Below, piece after piece: positions 60,711 through 64,000 of a stretch of 64,000 nucleotides of DNA. The stretch comes from Symbiodinium natans (Eukaryota; Sar; Dinophyceae; Suessiales; Symbiodiniaceae): positions 2,278,525 to 2,342,524 of the forward strand of contig CAJNDS010000001.1 in the NCBI GenBank assembly GCA_905221605.1, given 5' to 3'. The notes beneath the pieces are model-generated. The model did not search any database and was not told where the DNA came from. It worked only from the letters and a program-made list of their open reading frames with translations. Position numbers and translations under genes: made by a program. Each line of letters begins with the position of its first letter. The stretch's first letter is position 1.

Positions 60711-61697
60711 CTACTCGAGCTCCTCCATCATGTCCATGTCCTGTTGCTCTATGGTGGCCGGGCCCTCACTAGCTCCAAGAACCTCCTGCTCCTCAGTGGT
60801 CAGGGAGGATAACAGCACAGCTTCCTGAAGCAGGTCGTCGACGGCCTGGGGTTCGTAATTGCCTGCTTGGATTTCAGCGGCCCGCTGCGTCAGCAGCTTC
60901 CGGTCGATTCCGGGAACGGCCCGCATGGTGGCTTGGAAGACCTTCGACAACAGCGCGTCCCGAGGTACACCGGTGAGGCTCGCGAGCTGATGAGAGCCCT
61001 GCGTACTGGGGGCCTGCGCTAAGCCTTCCGCGACCTTCCGGACCTCTGGCTCCGTCTCCGGCGTGGCCCGGCCAAGAAGCTCGTCAAGCTGCTCCTGCAG
61101 CGGCTGCTCAAGTCGAGTGGAATCTGCCAGCCTGCCGTCCACGCCGTCCTCTCCGTTCTCTTCCAGGACATCCCAGGACCCCTGCATGCCGAAGCCATGC
61201 ATGGCACCACCAAGCGTAGCCCCGGCTCCGGCCCCGACGGCCCCGACACCGGTCAGCAGAAGCCCACCCCCGCGTGCCAGGACTCGGGCATTCCGGGCCT
61301 GGTACTCCAGCAACCGGTTCTTCGGCAGGACCTTGTAGTGCCGGCTGTGCTGGTAGGACCACTCCAACGCCTTCTTGACATCGGCCAGCAAGAAGTCGGG
61401 GATCCCGCCTTTGAACAAGTGGTCCAGAGGAGTGCCGTTTTTGACGTCTTCCAGCAGCCGGTTCTTGAGCATTTGCTTATAAGATGTGCGGCTTCCAGGC
61501 CCGTAAGTCTTGTGCAGTACCATTTCAATGTTGCTTAACCTCCGCGCAGCATGCCTCACTAACCGTGGCTTTGCCAACCGAGATCCCGCGCGGGTGGCCG
61601 CATTGGCCATCGCGACTCCTGCTCCTGGGTGCTGCTCGCGAGCGTCGCGCAGGCAGCCAGCGCGCAAGAACAGGGCAGAAAGAAGCAAGAGCTGCAT
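60711..61697 (-). CDS. Secreted or membrane protein of unknown function (328 aa), intronless
   Basis: 328 residues from the Met at 61697. An N-terminal signal peptide is likely (MQLLLLSALFLRAGCLRDA). A basic helical region (about 35-130, KTYGPGSRTSYKQMLKNRLL, GGIPDFLLADVKKALEW) precedes a Gly/Ala-rich hydrophobic segment at about 142-170 (GGGLLLTGVGAVGAGAGATL) that could be a membrane helix or glycine-zipper. The acidic C-terminus is helical (AVDDLLQEAVLLSSLTTEE). It is the only host gene here with a single open frame; high GC3 supports coding. I do not recognise the family. Confidence 0.72.
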   Translation of the reverse strand: MQLLLLSALFLRAGCLRDAREQHPGAGVAMANAATRAGSRLAKPRLVRHAARRLSNIEMVLHKTYGPGSRTSYKQMLKNRLLEDVKNGTPLDHLFKGGIPDFLLADVKKALEWSYQHSRHYKVLPKNRLLEYQARNARVLARGGGLLLTGVGAVGAGAGATLGGAMHGFGMQGSWDVLEENGEDGVDGRLADSTRLEQPLQEQLDELLGRATPETEPEVRKVAEGLAQAPSTQGSHQLASLTGVPRDALLSKVFQATMRAVPGIDRKLLTQRAAEIQAGNYEPQAVDDLLQEAVLLSSLTTEEQEVLGASEGPATIEQQDMDMMEELE

Positions 61698-63453
61698 TCT
61701 TTAGAAGCAAAAGGGTGTTTTCTCGAACAACAACGCGGCTGCGCTCTGTGATCTAGGCTCTCAACACTCCATGAACTCCTCCGAGTCTAACATAAAAAAC
61801 TCCAACCATCTGCGTTGGGTTTGGGCTTGAGGGGAGCAGCTGTAGGCATCTTGGAGGAACTTGAGAGGCTTCTCCAACGCCCAGGTCTTCAGATTACTCT
61901 CCTGTTGCCATCCCTAAACCCTGTAAGCCCGAAACCCTGAACCGAAAACCCTAAACCCTAAACCCTAAACCCTAAACCCTAAACCCTAAACCTATGAGCC
62001 CGAAACCCTAAACCCTATACCCTAAACCCTCCAAGCCCGAAACCCTAAACCCTGTACCCTGAACCCTACAAGCCGGAAACCCTGGACCCTAAACCCCAGT
62101 GCTTTTGGGCCAGTATCTCGAGGTGAACTTAGGGCCCGCGCCTCGAAGAATCTTCGAAAGACACCTGAGTCACAGGGCTTAGGGTTTAGGGTTTAGGGTT
62201 TAGGGTTTAGGGTTTAGGGTTTAGGGTTTAGGGTTTAGGGTTTAGGGTTTAGGGTTTAGGGCTCAGGGTTTAGGGTTTTGGGCTTAGGGTTTAGGGTTTA
62301 GGGCTTAGGGCCGCGGACAGGGCAAGAGAGGGCCGCGCTTGCATGCTCAACAACCGCTCAGTTTTCCCACCGCTGCAATGCGGGCAAGCCCACCGCACGT
62401 CACACGTCCTGTCACAATCGCGTGCCTGGAGGCTTAATCCTCCGGGGAAAATGTGAGGAGGGTCCCTGACTCGGGAAACTTGCGGGGCTTTGGGGTTTCG
62501 TGGTGCAGAGTTCGGCTTGTGGAAGGGCTTTGAGGGTTTTGGGCTTTCGATTCCCGGACACGGACTCCTCGAGTGAGACCTCTGCACCCAGTTGGGCTCT
62601 CAGGTGCTGCAATGGACTTCCCGCGTGTCGCCGGGGAGGATCGGCAGAGGGTAGGGATGGAGGAACTTCGTGAGCCAGTACCTCGGTGCGATGTCCTCTG
62701 GATCTTTTGGGCCCCAAAAGCCACCCTAAACCCAAAACCCTGAACCCCAAACCCTAAGCCCTAAACCCCTGACCCTAAACCCTAAACCCCAAACCCTAAA
62801 CCCTAAACCCTAAACCCTAAACCCCAAAGCCCTCGAAAGTGCGGCCCAACCGCTGGGGCGGAGGCTGCAGGGCCACCTCCGAGTCGTCGCAGGGCTTGCC
62901 TCAAAAGGGTACATAAGAAGGGTTTAGGGTTTAGGGTTTGGGGTTTGGGGTTTAGGGTTTGGGGTTTGGGGTTGAGGGTTTAGGGTTCAGGGTTCAGGGT
63001 TCAGGGTTCAGGGCTTAGGGTTTAGGGTTTAGGGTTTAGGGTTTAGGGTTTAGGGTTTAGGGTTTAGGGTTTAGGGTTTAGGGTTTAGGGTTTAGGGTTG
63101 GGAGTCCCCTAGAAGGGGCCCGGAATCCTACATCTTGGGGTTTTAGGGGTTAGGGTTTAGGGTCGAGGGTTTCGGGCTTTGGGGCAGTTTCGGGTTCCAC
63201 TCTATGCCCAAGAAGCCCCCAAAATAGACGCCTGTGTGTCCCTCCTTGAAACTTTCGTCCCCAAACTGCCTCCTTTCATGCAGGTGCGCTGGCCGTTGCC
63301 CTCCTCCTTTAAGACCACCTTGTGGGGGGACTATGATTCAGGGTGTTTCTTCCTGGTTCGGCAATGTTTCGGAGAATGAAGTTTGAACGTTTGGAGGATG
63401 AAGCTTGGGGCTTTGCTCACTGAATTCGGGACCTTAAGTAGGGGGTTGCGTGT
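61698..63453. repeat. Spacer with telomere-type tracts
   Basis: CCCTAAA-type units at 61917-62095 and 62715-62825 and TTTAGGG at 62178-62305 and 62918-63095. 62310-62710 is unique; a minus-strand frame there (SRGHRTEVLAHEVPPSLPS) might be an exon, but I cannot support it. No other gene seen. Confidence 0.6.
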
Positions 63454-64000
63454 TCAGCCCACCTGCTCGCCCTGATACTCTGCGTAGCTCTTTGGGGTGC
63501 CGAACCAGGGCACCGGCGTGTACTTCAGGGTGAAGCTCTCACCCTTCTTGCGTGCGAGCGAGAGCACGCGACGGAGCTCGTACGCCGGCTCCACGTACGG
63601 CGGCTGCGAAACCTCGACCGTGGTGTTGCCACGGTTGTGCAGAGCCGAGGACCCATGGTCGTCGTCGCGGTTGTAGTAGTTCCGCGCTGCGTAGAGCTCG
63701 AAGTAGCGCCCAGGCGTACCGACCCCGATGAGGAGATCGCGCGCGTAGGGGAGCCTGGGGACTGAGTGAACCCCAAAGCTGGGATTATACTGATTATACT
63801 GTCAACGCACTCCCCCCCCCTCTTATTCTGGTCTAGTCATGCCAACTCTCTACTGAAGTTCTTGGCCTTTTTTAAACGAATCCGGGAATTCTTTGAAGCT
63901 CCACTCAGTCTCCAAGGAGCATGAGGTGGGTGGCCTCGGCAGGGCACAGCTCGCGCATCGTGGGGGACGTGGTCTCATCAACCCGGATGAGTCCCCCACC
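63454..64000 (-). CDS. Partial host gene of unknown function, at least two exons
   Basis: Exon at about 63454-63766 on the minus strand encodes RDLLIGVGTPGRYFELYAAR, DDDHGSSALHNRGNTTVEV and LKYTPVPWFGTPKSYAEYQG. It closes with TGA at 63454-63456, or ends just before it at a cag|gt donor. A second exon-like frame at about 63912-64000 (TTSPTMRELCPAEATHLMLL) runs off the window. High GC and good codon character. Family not recognised. Confidence 0.6.

Noticed and set aside
60071-60772. Plus-strand frame of 233 codons
   Set aside because: Crosses an intergenic region and the end of the 60711 gene; no family motifs, and composition like spacer.

Overview
The window is a eukaryotic nuclear contig carrying an almost complete integrated DNA virus. 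The host is most likely a dinoflagellate. The evidence is: plant/alga-type telomere repeat (TTTAGGG/CCCTAAA) scattered everywhere and packed into introns; all recognisable host genes on the minus strand; many short exons, some introns apparently starting with GC instead of GT; introner-like elements with inverted ends; and a ubiquitin-like + ankyrin gene of a type common in symbiodiniacean dinoflagellates. This assignment is an inference. I recognised no rRNA, tRNA or organelle sequence.

Host layout, read in minus-strand transcription order: a partial unknown gene (63454-64000); an uninterrupted gene for a secreted or membrane protein of unknown function (60711-61697); a sodium:solute symporter (SSS family) gene of at least 13 exons (53092-59995); and a GH18 chitinase-like gene whose exons I can follow from about 52.1 kb to about 8 kb. 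The chitinase exons encode, in order, [113 protein letters not shown] and then a Thr-rich tail. A complete ubiquitin-like/ankyrin gene (44951-47941) sits inside one chitinase intron, on the same strand. The first 8 kb hold telomere-type repeats, a 21-bp satellite element and unique spacers with no gene I recognise.

The AT-rich block 20374-41360 (about 21.0 kb) is a Polinton-like virus (PLV) with about 0.53-kb terminal inverted repeats. It encodes a retroviral-type (rve) integrase, a protein-primed family B DNA polymerase, an A32/FtsK-HerA-type packaging ATPase, a major capsid protein, a probable penton protein, a fibre-like protein ending in a peptidase S74 chaperone domain, a lipase-like protein, two GIY-YIG nucleases (one frameshifted) and about 14 small unknown proteins, several with zinc fingers or coiled coils. 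Nearly all frames are open, so the insertion looks young or conserved. No maturation protease was recognised. Two upstream motifs split the genes: CTTAAAG before terminal non-structural genes, and TCTA 10-19 nt before many starts, including the capsid and fibre genes, similar to the late motif described for Mavirus/CroV.

The virus entered a G-rich tract inside a second, host-type repeat element (halves 19739-20373 and 41361-41964, related to 4646-5669). That element lies in telomere-type repeats within the roughly 24-kb chitinase intron between the DGFDLDWEYP and LLLTAAV exons. The chitinase reading frame is therefore potentially still expressible if the whole virus is spliced out.
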